A DNA stretch of 20,133 bases, taken from contig JANRIR010000016.1 of NCBI GenBank assembly GCA_033764725.1, forward strand, positions 1 to 20,133. The letters are read 5' to 3'. This document shows, piece by piece, positions 6,742 to 14,246 of this stretch. The stretch comes from RI-43 sp033764725 (GTDB lineage: Bacteria; Pseudomonadota; Alphaproteobacteria; Caulobacterales; Aquidulcibacteraceae). The notes below the pieces were generated by a model. The model was given only the letters and a program-made list of their open reading frames with translations, was not told where the DNA came from and ran no database searches. A program made the position numbers and the translations under genes. Every line of letters starts with the position of its first letter. Position 1 is the stretch's first letter.

Positions 6742-7464
6742 ATGCTCCTGCACGTCGAAGGCTTGCGAAAGTCGTTCGGTCGGCGCGTCGCCGTCGACGA
6801 CGTTTCGTTCTCCGTGGACGCCGGCGAAATCGTCGGCTTTCTCGGGCCGAACGGCGCCGGCAAAACCACGACGATGCGCATGATCGCGGGTTATCTCGAA
6901 CCGGACGCCGGGCGCGTGCGCGTGTTCAACATCGACGTGGCCGAAGATCGCCGCCGCGCGCAGGAGCGTCTGGGCTATTTGCCGGAAGGCGCGCCGCTCT
7001 ATGGCGAGATGTCGCCGTGGACGTTTCTGCGCTTCATCGCCGAAACGCGCGGTATGTCGAAAGAAAAGGCGCGCCACGCCGTCAGCCGCGCGGCGAGCGA
7101 CGCGCGCCTCGGCGACGCCATCGAGCGGCCGATCGATACCTTGTCGAAAGGCTATCGGCGTCGCGTCGGCCTTGCTGCGGCGCTGTTGCACGATCCGTTG
7201 CTGATGATCCTCGACGAGCCGACCGACGGTCTCGATCCCAATCAACGCCGCGCCGTGCGCGATCTGATCCGCGCGCTCGGGCGTGAGCGCGGCATCATCA
7301 TCTCGACGCATGCGCTGGAGGAGGTCGAGGCGGTGTGCACGCGCGCGATCGTCATCCATGACGGAAAAATCGTGGCCGACGATACGCCTGCGAATCTCGC
7401 CGCGCACGAAGGCGGCCTCGAGGGCGCATTCCGCGCCTTGACCGGCGGGGAGGCGGCGTCGTGA
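6742..7464 (+). CDS. ABC transporter ATP-binding protein (GldA-like)
   Basis: A 240-residue nucleotide-binding subunit that would drive the permease encoded next. Walker A is GPNGAGKT (35-42), the Q-loop region has PEGAPLYGEM (81-90), the signature is LSKGYRRRVG (134-143), Walker B is LLMILDEPTDGLDP (153-166) and the switch His is 190 (STHALEEVE). The PExAPLY segment and the degenerate LSKGY signature are typical of the GldA / ABC-2 group. The ribosome site is weak (AGGAC at about 6726). The gene overlaps the permease start by four bases (GTGA), so the two are translationally coupled. Confidence 0.93.
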   Translation: MLLHVEGLRKSFGRRVAVDDVSFSVDAGEIVGFLGPNGAGKTTTMRMIAGYLEPDAGRVRVFNIDVAEDRRRAQERLGYLPEGAPLYGEMSPWTFLRFIAETRGMSKEKARHAVSRAASDARLGDAIERPIDTLSKGYRRRVGLAAALLHDPLLMILDEPTDGLDPNQRRAVRDLIRALGRERGIIISTHALEEVEAVCTRAIVIHDGKIVADDTPANLAAHEGGLEGAFRALTGGEAAS

Positions 7465-8195
7465 CCAGCCTGCTCGCCGTCTATCGCCGGGAAATCTTGA
7501 GTTATGTGACGACGCCGACGGCGTATGTGTTCGTCGCGGTGTTCCTGTTCGCGATCGGGCTGTTCACGTTCCAGGTCGGCGGACTGTTCGAAACCCGGCG
7601 CGTGGATTTGACCCCGTTCTTCGCGTTCCATCCCTGGATCTTCATGGTGTTCCTGCCCGCCGTCGCGATGCGGCTGTGGTCAGAAGAGACGCGCTCGGGC
7701 GCGATCGAGGTGCTGCTCACTTTGCCGTCGCCGACCTGGGCGCTCGTGGGCGGCAAATTCCTCGCCGCGTGGAGCGTGGCGGGCGCAGCGCTCGCGCTCA
7801 CCGCGCCGATCTGGATCACCGTCAATCTTCTCGGCGATCCCGACAACGCTGCGATCTTCACGGCGTATCTGGCGAGCCTTTTGATGGCGGGGGGCTATCT
7901 CGCGATCGGTTCGGTGATGTCGGCCTTGACGGGCGCGCAGGTGGTGGCGTTCGTGCTGAGCGTGCTGGCGGCGTTCGCGTTCACGGCGCTGGGTCTGCCG
8001 CTTGTGTCGGATTTCTTCCGCCCGCTGGTGGGCGCGGGCGCTGCCGAGGCGATCGGGCGGTTTTCGTTCCTGCACCATTTCGACGCCGCGCAGCGCGGCG
8101 TGATCGAGCTGCGGTCGATCGTGTTTTTCGTTTCGCTGATCGCTTTGTGCCTGGGCCTGACGACGCTCGCCATCGACTCGCGGCGGGGAGGCTAG
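7461..8195 (+). CDS. ABC-2 type permease (GldF-like)
   Basis: A 244-residue integral membrane subunit of an ABC-2 exporter with about six hydrophobic helices. The N-terminus MTSLLAVYRREILSYVTTP and the segment RLWSEETRSGAIEVLLTLP (about 71-89) are the characteristic GldF / ABC-2 family features. It starts with GTG inside the ATPase stop and is followed after 3 bases by the GldG-like gene. GldF and GldG act with GldA in Bacteroidetes gliding, but orthologue-like sets occur in many non-gliding bacteria, where the cargo is unknown. Confidence 0.92.
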   Translation: MTSLLAVYRREILSYVTTPTAYVFVAVFLFAIGLFTFQVGGLFETRRVDLTPFFAFHPWIFMVFLPAVAMRLWSEETRSGAIEVLLTLPSPTWALVGGKFLAAWSVAGAALALTAPIWITVNLLGDPDNAAIFTAYLASLLMAGGYLAIGSVMSALTGAQVVAFVLSVLAAFAFTALGLPLVSDFFRPLVGAGAAEAIGRFSFLHHFDAAQRGVIELRSIVFFVSLIALCLGLTTLAIDSRRGG

Positions 8196-8198
8196 CGC

Positions 8199-10100
8199 AT
8201 GAACAGCCGCCGCTTCGCCCTCGCCGCCGCCGCGGCGCTGATCGTCGCCTTCGTCAGCGTCAATCTGATCGCCGACGTGTGGTTCCGCAGCGCGCGCCTC
8301 GATCTCACGGAAAGCCGGCTCTATTCCTTGAGCGACGGCACGCAAAGCGTGCTCGATCAGCTCAGCGAGCCGGTGCAGCTGACCTTGTACTATTCGCGCG
8401 ACGCCGCAGGCCGCTATCCCGCGGTGCAGGCCTATGCGGGCCGCGTGCGTGAATTGCTGCAGACGATCGCCGCGCGCTCGCGCGGCCGCGTGCGCTTTAT
8501 CGAGGTCGATCCCAAGCCGTTCACCGACGAGGAAGATCGCGCCGTGCAGGCGGGCGTGGAGGCGACGCCGCTGCAAGACGGCGCCGATCCGCTCTATTTC
8601 GGCCTTTCCGGCGCCAATGCGATCGACGACACGCGCGCCATTCCCTTCTTTAATCCGCAGCGCGAGCCGTTCCTCGAATACGAGCTGACGCGTCTGATCT
8701 ATGAATTGGAGAATCCCGATCCGATCCGCGCCGCGCTGATCACGTCCTTGCCGCTCGACGCCGGCGCAGAACCGAGCCCGTTCGGCCCGCCGCGTCGTCC
8801 CAACGCGTTCGCGCAGGAACTCGGCCGGTTGATGCAGGTCGAGGCCCTGTCGCAGGATTTCACCGAAATTCCCGCCGACGCCGACGTTCTCGCCATCATT
8901 CATCCCGCGCCGCTGAGCCCGCAGCAATTGTTCGCCATCGATCAATTCATCATGCGCAAGGGCCGCGCCTTCATCGCCATCGATCCGGTGTCGATCGCGG
9001 CCGCAGAGCAAGCCGGCGGCGATCCGTTCGCGTCGCCTCAGGGGCCGGCTCCGACGGCGTCGCGGCTTGAGCCGCTCTTGTCGCACTGGGGCGTGGCCGG
9101 TTCGCCGGACGTGGTGATGGATCTGGAAGGCGCGTTGCCGGTTTCGGCGACGGACGCCCAGGGCCAAGAGCGACCTGCGCCGCAGCCGCTGTTCTTCAAT
9201 ATTCCCGCCGATCGCCTCAATCGCGACGATCTGACGACGGCCTGGCTGCAGCGCGGCATGAATGTCGCAGCGCCCGGCGCCTTGAGCTACAGCGAACGCG
9301 ACGGCGTGACGTTCACGCCGCTGGCGACGACGTCGGGCGACACGATGCGTCTGCCGGCCGCACGCGTGTTGATGCGGCCCTCGCCGCTGGAGCTGTTGCG
9401 CGAATGGGTGAGCGCGCGGCGCGCCGAAACCATTGCGCTCAGGGTGTCGGGCGTGTTGCCGAGCGCGTATGCCTCCGGCCCGCCGGAAGGGGCGGCGGCG
9501 CTCGATGGACAGCCAGTGCTGGCGCGCAGCGCGGCGCCGGTTGAGCTCATCGTCGTCAGCGATGCGGATTTCCTGATCGACGATCTCTATGTCACGCCCG
9601 GCCAGGCGACCACGTTCGCCGACAACGGCGCCTTCGCGGTCAACGCGATTGAAATGCTCGGCGGTGCGCCGGAATTGATCCGCCTGCGCTCGCGCGCGCT
9701 GTCGAACCGGCCGATGACGGTGATCGACCAGATGGAGCGCGACGCCGCGCGGCGGATCGAACAACGCCAGACGCAATTGCAGCAGGAGCTTGAGAGCGCG
9801 GAGCAGCGGCTGCAGGAATTGCAATCGCAAGGCCGCGGCTCGGGCTTTTTCGCCGGCGATCTCGGCGCCGAGCTCACCCAGGACGAGCGCGCCGAGCTCG
9901 AGCGGTTCCGCGCGCGGGCGGTGGAGGTGCGCGGCCAATTGCGCGCCGTGCAGCGCGATCTGCGCAGCGGCATCGATCAGCTGCAGGCGCTGATCGTGTT
10001 CGTGAATGTGTGGCTGGGGCCGCTTCTGGTGGCGGGCGCGGGCCTGTTCCTGTTCTGGCGCAGACAACGCCCCGCGGTCGGCAAGGAGGCGGTGCGATGA
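8199..10100 (+). CDS. GldG-like auxiliary ABC transport protein
   Basis: A 633-residue protein with an N-terminal signal-anchor (8-27), a large periplasmic part, a coiled-coil stretch (about 505-547, rich in Glu, Gln and Arg) and a C-terminal membrane helix (about 598-621) followed by a basic tail. Conserved features of the GldG / ABC_transp_aux family include LDLTESRLYSLSDGTQSVL (about 34-52), FIEVDPKPFTDEEDRA (about 104-119), and FLEYELTRLIYELE. The likely role is a periplasmic partner of the ABC pair, anchored at both ends. A GGGGAGG site precedes the ATG. Its stop overlaps the next start (ATGA). Confidence 0.9.
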   Translation: MNSRRFALAAAAALIVAFVSVNLIADVWFRSARLDLTESRLYSLSDGTQSVLDQLSEPVQLTLYYSRDAAGRYPAVQAYAGRVRELLQTIAARSRGRVRFIEVDPKPFTDEEDRAVQAGVEATPLQDGADPLYFGLSGANAIDDTRAIPFFNPQREPFLEYELTRLIYELENPDPIRAALITSLPLDAGAEPSPFGPPRRPNAFAQELGRLMQVEALSQDFTEIPADADVLAIIHPAPLSPQQLFAIDQFIMRKGRAFIAIDPVSIAAAEQAGGDPFASPQGPAPTASRLEPLLSHWGVAGSPDVVMDLEGALPVSATDAQGQERPAPQPLFFNIPADRLNRDDLTTAWLQRGMNVAAPGALSYSERDGVTFTPLATTSGDTMRLPAARVLMRPSPLELLREWVSARRAETIALRVSGVLPSAYASGPPEGAAALDGQPVLARSAAPVELIVVSDADFLIDDLYVTPGQATTFADNGAFAVNAIEMLGGAPELIRLRSRALSNRPMTVIDQMERDAARRIEQRQTQLQQELESAEQRLQELQSQGRGSGFFAGDLGAELTQDERAELERFRARAVEVRGQLRAVQRDLRSGIDQLQALIVFVNVWLGPLLVAGAGLFLFWRRQRPAVGKEAVR

Positions 10101-11164
10101 TAAGCCAACGCGCCGAGCGGCGCCGCGCGCGCGCCGTGTCGCTGTGGCTGGCGGCCGGCGCTCTCGCCGGCATCGCGACGGTCACGGTAACGCTCGATGC
10201 GCGCGCGCATCGCCAGGCGGCGGTCAGCGGCCCGGTCATTCCCGGCCTCGCCGCGCGCATCGCCGACGCGCAGAAAATCTCCATCCAGAGCGCTGACGCG
10301 ACCTATCGCATCGCGCGCACCGAGCGCGGCTGGGCGATGCGCGACCGCGGCGACTTTCCAGTTCGCGCCGCGCGCCTTGCGCAATTGACCGAGGGTTTGC
10401 AGGCGCTGCGCTTCACGCGCCGCATGACCAGCGATCCTGATAAGCACGCGCGCCTCGGCGTCGGCGACCCGCGCAGCGGCGGCGACGGCGTCCTGGTGCA
10501 GATCGAGGACGGGCGCGGCGCGTTCCTGGTCAATCTCATTCTCGGCGTGCAGCCCGGCGCCACGTATGCGCGCCGTCCGGATGAGGATCAGGTATGGGCG
10601 GTGGAGGGCGATCTGCCGCCACTGCGCGACCCTGCGACCTGGCTCGACCTCGCTATGCTCGACATCGCGCCGGAGCGGATCCAGCGCGTCGAGATCGTGC
10701 CGCGCGAGGGCGAGGCCTACATCCTTCAACGCGACGGTGCGACGACATTTGCGCTGCAGGGCCGCGCGGCGCGGTTCCAGCCGCTCTCCGGCGCAACGCT
10801 GATGTCCGTCGCCGAACGCCTCGTCAGCGCGCAACCGATCGACGTGGCGCCGGCGCCGTCGGTCACCGGGCCGCCCGCCGCGCGCATCCGCGCGCGCACC
10901 GGCGACGGCCTGCTGATCGACGCTGAACTGATCGTCGGCGAGCAGCGTTCGTGGGTGAAGCTGGTGGCGCGCGCCGATCCGCCGGAGAACGCCGCCGCGC
11001 AAGCCCAGGCCGACGCCATCAATGGGCGGGTCGCGGCGTGGGCCTATGGCGTAACGGAATCAGAATTCGCCGCGCTCGCGCCGCCGCTGACGTCAGTGAC
11101 GGTGCAGCCCGAGCCGCCGCGTGCGTCGCCCGCGCCTGCAACCGCACCGCCAGCGTCGCCATAG
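10097..11164 (+). CDS. DUF4340 domain-containing protein
   Basis: A 355-residue protein with an N-terminal membrane anchor (about 15-33) and a predicted periplasmic body. It resembles DUF4340 proteins, which commonly end GldA-F-G-like operons. Supporting features are the position, the single anchor, and repeated short units of the type ISIQSADATYRIARTERGW and RVEIVPREGEAYILQRD. The last 30 residues are Pro/Ala-rich. AAGGAGG at 10083-10089 lies 7 bases before the ATG, which overlaps the GldG-like stop by four bases. It is the last gene of the operon, and a multi-hairpin repeat with a following T-run lies 22 bases downstream. Confidence 0.82.
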   Translation: MISQRAERRRARAVSLWLAAGALAGIATVTVTLDARAHRQAAVSGPVIPGLAARIADAQKISIQSADATYRIARTERGWAMRDRGDFPVRAARLAQLTEGLQALRFTRRMTSDPDKHARLGVGDPRSGGDGVLVQIEDGRGAFLVNLILGVQPGATYARRPDEDQVWAVEGDLPPLRDPATWLDLAMLDIAPERIQRVEIVPREGEAYILQRDGATTFALQGRAARFQPLSGATLMSVAERLVSAQPIDVAPAPSVTGPPAARIRARTGDGLLIDAELIVGEQRSWVKLVARADPPENAAAQAQADAINGRVAAWAYGVTESEFAALAPPLTSVTVQPEPPRASPAPATAPPASP

Positions 11165-11186
11165 CAGGCTGCGGAAAGGCCTCGAA

Positions 11187-11298
11187 CGCCCCCTTCGACC
11201 GGCTTCGCCGGCCACTTCCCCCGCAAGCGGGGGAAGAAAAAGCGTCCCTTGCTCCCCCGTTTACGGGGGAGCTGTCCGCGCAGCGGACTGAGGGGGCG
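11187..11298. repeat. Multi-hairpin intergenic repeat, family A, copy B
   Basis: A close relative of 4940-5054, with outer arms CGCCCCCT/AGGGGGCG that pair over 8 bp. The four internal hairpins correspond one to one with copy A. Where copy A has GCTCCCCCGC-GT-GCGGGGGAGC, this copy has GCTCCCCCGT-TT-ACGGGGGAGC. Where copy A has a G-U pair in the last hairpin, this one has U-A (GTCCGC-GCA-GCGGAC). It sits between convergent genes and probably lies in the 3' end of the Gld-like operon transcript. Confidence 0.87.
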
Positions 11299-11302
11299 CG
11301 GT

Positions 11303-11316
11303 GACGCTTTTTCTTC
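11303..11316 (+). terminator. T-run arm, candidate end of the Gld-like operon transcript
   Basis: GACGCTTTTTCTTC is the perfect reverse complement of 11233-11246 (GAAGAAAAAGCGTC) inside repeat copy B, giving a 14-bp helix that encloses part of the repeat. The run of five T at the end could serve termination on the plus strand, but the geometry is not that of a standard intrinsic terminator. Confidence 0.35.
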
Positions 11317-11322
11317 AGTCAG

Positions 11323-12042
11323 CTAGGGCTGGCGGACGCGGGCGGCGGCGTAGACCGGGCCGCCGTTCGGCGCCTGCACCAGCGCCGCGCATTCGGGACG
11401 GCACGGCACCGCATCGAACGCGATTGCGTCGCCGTTCCATGCGCCGACGCGAACCAGCCGCCGCACGATGTTGTAATGGCCGACGCGGTGCCCGGCGTTT
11501 TCGCCCGCCGTCACCAGCACGTTCACCGGTCCCGGCAGATAGGTCGCGACCCACACGTCCGCCGGCGCCCGCGGCGCCGGTCCGCGCCCAATCCGCAGCG
11601 CGGCGGTGTCTTCATCCGTCTGGGTCAACGTGATGGCCGGCGCGGCGATCGGCTGCGCGGCGCGCGCGGCGGCCATCGCCTCACGCACGCGCTGCGGCCG
11701 CGCCGCGTTGGCGTTGTAGGCGCCGTTGACGATCACCTGCGGGGTATAGAGCGCGCGCGAACGCAAGCTGCGCAGATAGGCGCGCTGGCGGGCGGTGAAT
11801 TGTGATTGGGCGAAGGTGTCGCGCCAGCCGAGATAGTCCCAATAATCGACGGGGAAGGTGAGGGCGACGACGTCGGGCTGGCGCGCGAGATCGCCCAGCA
11901 GACCATTGGCCCGTCCGCACGAGGCGCAGCCCTGGCTGGTGTAGAGCTCGACCACGACGCTGGCCTGCGGCTGCGCCGCAGCAGGGGCGCCCACCAAGGC
12001 GAGCGCGGTGAGCGCAAGGAGCATGAGGCGGCGGAGGGCCAT
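11323..12042 (-). CDS. DUF1223 thioredoxin-fold secreted protein
   Basis: A 239-residue DUF1223 protein. A signal peptide (1-24, ending GAPAAAQ) is followed by VVVELYTSQGCASCGRAN, with the CxxC pair at Cys39 and Cys42 in a thioredoxin-like fold. Further family features are DVVALTFPVDYWDYLGWRDTF, YTPQVIVNG and VGHYNIVRRL. It should act in the periplasm; a redox role is inferred from the CxxC, and the true substrate is unknown. The ATG at 12042 is chosen for its signal peptide. AAGGGG lies close before it, and the upstream open frame runs through repeats. It is convergent with the Gld-like operon and divergent from chorismate mutase. Confidence 0.92.
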   Translation of the reverse strand: MALRRLMLLALTALALVGAPAAAQPQASVVVELYTSQGCASCGRANGLLGDLARQPDVVALTFPVDYWDYLGWRDTFAQSQFTARQRAYLRSLRSRALYTPQVIVNGAYNANAARPQRVREAMAAARAAQPIAAPAITLTQTDEDTAALRIGRGPAPRAPADVWVATYLPGPVNVLVTAGENAGHRVGHYNIVRRLVRVGAWNGDAIAFDAVPCRPECAALVQAPNGGPVYAAARVRQP

Positions 12043-12131
12043 GGCCCCTTGTGCGCCTTCACGCGCCGTCCAGCCAATCAAACGGGTGTGACGCAGGCGC
12101 TGTTGCAGCTGAGAGCATTGACCAGCCTCAT

Positions 12132-12221
12132 GGCCCCGGACAGGCGGAGCCTGATCCGGGGCCCATATCCTGACGCCATGAAAACATGGGCCCCGGTTCT
12201 CGCTTCCAGCGAGACCGGGGC
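12132..12221. repeat. Paired inverted hairpins between DUF1223 and chorismate mutase
   Basis: Hairpin one (12132-12163) has the arms GGCCCCGGA/TCCGGGGCC, with an inner CAGGC/GCCTG helix. Hairpin two (12190-12221) has GCCCCGGT..ACCGGGGC arms with a one-base bulge. The right arm of the first and the left arm of the second also pair (12156-12166 with 12186-12196), so alternative folds exist, as in the element at 1433-1529. Confidence 0.75.
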
Positions 12222-12318
12222 GATGGAGGTGCGGGTTAGCGTGCGCTTCGCAGACGTCTCCATCGCGAGAGATGCTGCGGCGCTGCGCCGGCTGGACCCT
12301 GGCGGCGCGCGGGGCCAC

Positions 12319-12645
12319 ATGGCGGTCATGTCCGCCGAATTCGCAGCACCCGCCCCCGAAGCCTGCCGCACCATGGGCGAGGTGCGCGAGGGGGTCGACG
12401 AGATCGATCGCCTGCTCGTCGCGCTGCTGGCGCGCCGGCAGGGCTATATGGACGCCGCCGCGCGCATCAAGCCGAACCGGGACGCCGTGCGCGACGAGGC
12501 CCGCATCGCCCAGGTGCTGGCGAATGTGCGCGCCCATGCCGAGGCGCAAGGCCTATCCTGGGCGATCGCCGAGCCGGTCTGGCGCACGCTGGTGGAGCGC
12601 TGCATCGCGCACGAATTCGACGTGTGGGACCGCACGCGGACGTGA
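12319..12645 (+). CDS. Chorismate mutase (AroQ class)
   Basis: A small (108 residues) all-helical AroQ-type chorismate mutase, converting chorismate to prephenate for Phe and Tyr synthesis. The match is to stand-alone alphaproteobacterial forms: CRTMGEVREGVDEIDRLLVALLARR, then GYMDAAARIKPNRDAVRDEAR. Arg23, Arg40 and Lys51 have the spacing of active-site residues Arg11, Arg28 and Lys39 of the E. coli enzyme. A related isochorismate-pyruvate lyase role is possible but less likely. The start is uncertain between the ATGs at 12319 and 12328. A GCGGGG four bases before the first slightly favours it. The longer open frame upstream lies in repeats. Confidence 0.88.
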   Translation: MAVMSAEFAAPAPEACRTMGEVREGVDEIDRLLVALLARRQGYMDAAARIKPNRDAVRDEARIAQVLANVRAHAEAQGLSWAIAEPVWRTLVERCIAHEFDVWDRTRT

Positions 12646-12653
12646 TCCCAGTT

Positions 12654-12683
12654 TGGAGCGCGGACGAGGTCGCCGGCGCTCCA
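12654..12683. terminator. Hairpin between convergent chorismate mutase and hisN
   Basis: TGGAGCGC (12654-12661) pairs with GCGCTCCA (12676-12683) in the 40-base gap between the two stops. No U-tract follows on either strand, so if it ends transcripts it does so weakly. Confidence 0.3.
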
Positions 12684-12685
12684 CG

Positions 12686-13468
12686 CTAACGTCGCAGCAA
12701 GGCCATCGCCGCGTCGCCGGCGCGCGCATCGCCGCACGCGAGAATTCGCCCGCCCGGCAGCGCGTCGCCGCCGTCCCAGGTGGTCACCCGGCCGCCGGCG
12801 CCGGCGATGATCGGGATCAGCGCGGCGATGTCGTGCGTTTTGAGGCCGGATTCGATCACGAGGTCGATCGAGCCGGCCGCGACCATGCAATAGGCGTAGC
12901 AATCGCAGCCATAGCGGGTGAGCTTGGCGCGCGCGCGCACGCGCTCGAAGGCGTCGCGCTCCGCGCCCTGAAACAGGAACGGGTCGGTCGTGGCGGCGAT
13001 GGCGTCGCCGAGATCGGCGCAGGGCCGCGTCGAGAGTGGCCGCACGCCGTCGCGCGTGACGAGATCGGCGCCGCCCGGCCAGCCGCGAAAGCGCTCGCCG
13101 AGATAGGGCTGGTCCATCACCCCGATCAGCGGCGCGCCGCGATAGCTCAAGCCGATCAGCACGCCCCACAACGGCAAGCCGGCGATGAAGGCGCGCGTGC
13201 CGTCGATCGGATCGAGCGCCCAGATATGGCCGTCCATGCTGGGCTTTTCGCCGAATTCTTCGCCGGAGATTCCATGGTCGGGATAATGCGCCTCGATCAG
13301 CGCGCGCATGGCGGCTTCCGCCGCGCGATCGGCTTCGGTGACGGGATCGAACCCCGCAGACGCCTTGTTCTCAAGCTGATGGGCGGCGCGGAAAAACGGC
13401 AGGATCGCGGCGCGCGCGGCGTCGGCCAGCGTATCGGCGAAGGCGAGCAGGGCGGCGGGGCTGGTCAC
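12686..13468 (-). CDS. hisN: Histidinol-phosphatase, inositol-monophosphatase family
   Basis: A 260-residue Mg-dependent phosphatase of the IMPase superfamily. Metal-site motifs are DPVTEAD (41-47), GEE (69-71), DPIDGT (86-91) and the C-terminal SGLKTHDIAALIPII with its conserved Asp. The combination WALDPIDGTRAFIAGLPLWG and KTHDIAALIPIIAGAGG is that of HisN, the histidinol-phosphate phosphatase of actinobacteria and alphaproteobacteria. A general inositol or 3'-phosphoadenosine phosphatase cannot be excluded. The start is GTG at 13468 with no strong ribosome site. It lies downstream of the XRE regulator on the same strand, but an intrinsic terminator separates them. Confidence 0.88.
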   Translation of the reverse strand: MTSPAALLAFADTLADAARAAILPFFRAAHQLENKASAGFDPVTEADRAAEAAMRALIEAHYPDHGISGEEFGEKPSMDGHIWALDPIDGTRAFIAGLPLWGVLIGLSYRGAPLIGVMDQPYLGERFRGWPGGADLVTRDGVRPLSTRPCADLGDAIAATTDPFLFQGAERDAFERVRARAKLTRYGCDCYAYCMVAAGSIDLVIESGLKTHDIAALIPIIAGAGGRVTTWDGGDALPGGRILACGDARAGDAAMALLRR

Positions 13469-13500
13469 CCGCTGGTGCTACACGGTTCGCGCGAACATGG

Positions 13501-13531
13501 AAAACGGGCGCCGCCGTGAAGGCGACGCCCG
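13501..13531 (-). terminator. Intrinsic terminator of the XRE regulator gene
   Basis: On the minus strand, CGGGCGTCGCC-TTCAC-GGCGGCGCCCG forms an 11-bp stem with one U-G pair, directly followed by TTTT. It lies 28 bases after the regulator's stop and just upstream of the hisN start. Confidence 0.7.
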
Positions 13532-13558
13532 CTTGTCGTCAGGGCTTGCGTGAGTCGC

Positions 13559-13963
13559 TCAGGCGACTTCGGTGGTCTCGTCCTGCAGCGCCTTGGCCAG
13601 GTCGAGCAGACGGCGGCGCGGGCGCTCGCCGAGCTTGTAATAGGCGCGGATGAGTTCGAGCGTTTCTTTCTGGGAGAGCACGTCGGCGGCGATCAGGTCG
13701 CGATCGTTCGCCGGCGCGCCGACGGCCGGCGTTGCGGCCGGCGCCTGCTGCAGGCCGTCAAAGAAGTACGTCACCGGCACGTTCAGCGCCACGGCGAGCT
13801 CATAGAGCCGGCTGGCGGTGACGCGGTTGGCGCCGCACTCGTATTTCTGGATTTGCTGGAAGCGGATGCCGATGGATTCGGCGAGTTGCTGCTGGGTCAG
13901 GCCCAGCAGACGGCGGCGGCGTCGAAGCCGCTTGCCCACATGAAGATCGGTCGCGTTGGCCAT
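13559..13963 (-). CDS. XRE-family transcriptional regulator (PraR/PhrR-like)
   Basis: A 134-residue DNA-binding protein. A Cro/C1-type helix-turn-helix covers about 10-66: HVGKRLRRRRRLLGLTQQQL, then IGIRFQQIQKYECGANRV and LYELAVALNVPVTYFFDG. A Pro/Ala linker leads to a C-terminal helix (KETLELIRAYYKLGERPRRRLLDLAKAL). This layout is shared with alphaproteobacterial PhrR and PraR regulators, some of which control stress and biofilm genes; the target here is unknown. The ATG at 13963 has AAGGA just upstream and gives the usual N-terminus. The alternative at 14023 would add 20 residues of non-family sequence. It is divergent from the alkaline phosphatase gene. Confidence 0.9.
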   Translation of the reverse strand: MANATDLHVGKRLRRRRRLLGLTQQQLAESIGIRFQQIQKYECGANRVTASRLYELAVALNVPVTYFFDGLQQAPAATPAVGAPANDRDLIAADVLSQKETLELIRAYYKLGERPRRRLLDLAKALQDETTEVA

Positions 13964-14066
13964 TGTCCTTCGCCCTGTCGATGGCGCCGCGCCCACCCGG
14001 GCCGGCCTAACCTCGTGAGACACGTGAGCAATCGCCGTGCCGCGCCCCTCCAGCGCGTTTTCCCCA

Positions 14067-14085
14067 GTTAAGCGGCTTTTTTAAC
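14067..14085. promoter_or_regulatory. GTTAA-N9-TTAAC inverted repeat in an AT-rich intergenic patch
   Basis: In the 283-base gap between the XRE regulator and the phosphatase, an unusually AT-rich patch (about 14060-14110) carries GTTAA and TTAAC in inverted orientation 9 bases apart. A dimeric regulator, possibly the neighbouring XRE protein, could bind it. The spacing is not the N7 of a CtrA box. Confidence 0.3.
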
Positions 14086-14184
14086 ATTTTGTAAGTTGTG
14101 AACTGCGTTTCAACGCCGAGTCGCCCCGATTTGGGCCAGCTGTGGCGCCGCTGCCGCGGGATTGGGCGCGGGCGGCGGCCGGTT

Positions 14185-14218
14185 TTGTCATGACGGCGTC
14201 GTCCTGCCAGGGTTAAAG
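14185..14218 (+). promoter_or_regulatory. Candidate Pho box and -10 for the alkaline phosphatase
   Basis: TTGTCAT (14185-14191), four bases, then GCGTCGT (14196-14202) resemble the two CTGTCAT half-sites of a PhoB box (6/7 and 4/7). Ten bases later lies TTAAAG (14213-14218), the spacing known for Pho promoters, where the box replaces the -35. The start would be near 14225, about 22 bases before the ATG. Confidence 0.4.
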
Positions 14219-14246
14219 CTGCCCGACACAGGCGGGAGCGAACAGG

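Noticed and set aside
7680..10067. A 795-codon minus-strand open frame across the Gld-like operon
   Set aside because: Antisense shadow of two well-supported genes; Arg/Gln/His-rich low-complexity product.
14068..14084. CtrA binding site
   Set aside because: The two TTAA elements are 9 bases apart, not the 7 of the TTAA-N7-TTAA consensus.
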